NCBI RefSeq assembly: GCF_030811455.1
Contig: NZ_JAUSQU010000001.1
Location: 5,332,001-5,396,000, forward strand
DNA from: Streptosporangium lutulentum
GTDB lineage: Bacteria; Actinomycetota; Actinomycetes; Streptosporangiales; Streptosporangiaceae
Direction: 5' to 3'
Length of the DNA stretch: 64,000 bases
Made by a program: the position numbers and the translations under genes. Positions 62,215 to 64,000 of the stretch are shown one piece after another. Numbering within the stretch: position 1 is the stretch's first letter; each line of letters begins with the position of its first letter. The notes beneath the pieces are model-generated. The model saw only the letters and a program-made list of their open reading frames with translations, was not told where the DNA came from and ran no database searches.

Positions 62215-62358
62215 GAGCTCAGTCCTCAGTTCGGGGAAGCCTGCCGCTTCCGTCTCCGCAACGACCCCTCGATGGAGGAGCTGATCTCACTGTGACCGAG
62301 TATGGCCGCCGGTTCATCAGGGAAGCCCCCCAGACCACCCCCAGTACACCCCCTGCTT

Positions 62359-62387
62359 TTGACCGGGATGTGATCGTAACGTAGCGT
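62359..62387 (+). promoter_or_regulatory. aceB promoter
   Basis: -35 TTGACC (62359-62364), a 17-bp spacer and -10 TAGCGT (62382-62387), a good fit to the vegetative consensus. The expected start is near 62394, giving a ~40-nt leader. Confidence 0.5.
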
Positions 62388-62410
62388 TGATTCCACAATT
62401 CAGAAGAGGT

Positions 62411-62427
62411 TTTCCACTAGACGGAAA
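62411..62427 (+). promoter_or_regulatory. Possible operator downstream of the aceB start site
   Basis: TTTCC-N7-GGAAA is a 5-bp inverted repeat located between the predicted start site and the ATG. Glyoxylate genes are often under IclR-type control and such repeats resemble their sites; the repeat is short, so this is tentative. Confidence 0.2.
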
Positions 62428-62435
62428 GAGGGCTC

Positions 62436-64000
<1,565 letters not shown>

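Overview
This 64 kb window is a stretch of a high-GC actinobacterial chromosome. Frequent GTG/TTG starts, dense stop-start overlaps, an HrcA/CIRCE-controlled dnaJ, an era-linked deaminase-like gene and the lepA-rpsT-holA-comEC-comEA neighbourhood all fit Actinomycetota. The protein sequences read most like the Streptosporangiales (Streptosporangium/Nonomuraea type); that placement is inference and was not tested by search. Most of the window is core metabolism and housekeeping, with a few lineage-specific insertions.

Layout. 1-3.1 kb: the 3' end of a GmrSD-like (DUF262/DUF1524) protein carrying a RAMA domain, an alditol oxidase and a DksA/TraR zinc-finger protein. 3.2-5.6 kb: leuA with a probable leucine leader peptide, and a DUF2630 gene. 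5.6-8.1 kb: a membrane protein coupled to a membrane-anchored solute-binding protein. 8.2-19.8 kb: a nitrogen block with the urea ABC transporter urtABCDE on the minus strand and urease ureABCFGD on the plus strand, separated by an exonuclease/phosphatase-family gene. 19.9-25.7 kb: the minus-strand housekeeping run era, deaminase-like, lipoprotein, CNNM/CorC, ybeY, phoH and HIT. 25.8-27.8 kb: an ECF sigma factor with a membrane partner, and a TetR regulator. 28-35 kb: rsmE, dnaJ, hrcA, DUF3097, DUF4870 and hemW. 35-41 kb: a zinc-ribbon membrane protein, a GH18 chitinase, lepA and a GH18-like secreted protein. 41-49.6 kb: rpsT, two GNATs, holA, a small zinc protein, a leucine-rich-repeat protein, comEC and comEA. 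49.6-52.9 kb: three small accessory genes and hutI. 53.8-59.8 kb: a six-gene stressosome/two-component operon. 59.9-64 kb: hflX, a DUF4097 lipoprotein and malate synthase (cut by the window end).

How the genes work together. UrtA-E import urea at low concentration and UreABC hydrolyses it, with UreF, UreG and UreD as the nickel assembly chaperones. No ureE is present, and UreG has histidine-rich ends that may partly replace it. In the stressosome operon, RsbR/RsbS would form a complex that releases the kinase RsbT. The following genes encode an ATPase-PP2C fusion, a hybrid histidine kinase and a receiver-GAF-PP2C protein, so a stressosome seems wired to a phosphorelay and a serine phosphatase, with no sigma factor nearby.

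The most unusual sequence observations are: a triplicated 5' end of ureF that makes two coupled mini-ORFs with strong ribosome binding sites; a leucine leader peptide that probably starts at the transcript 5' end, with a 12-bp hairpin and a sequence able to pair with the leuA ribosome binding site; a short IS200/IS605-like element between urtB and urtC; a perfect 44-bp palindrome between dnaJ and rsmE; an AT-rich 27-bp near-perfect palindrome in front of the chitinase; and a hutI frame that runs about 157 codons past the end of the family into the next gene.
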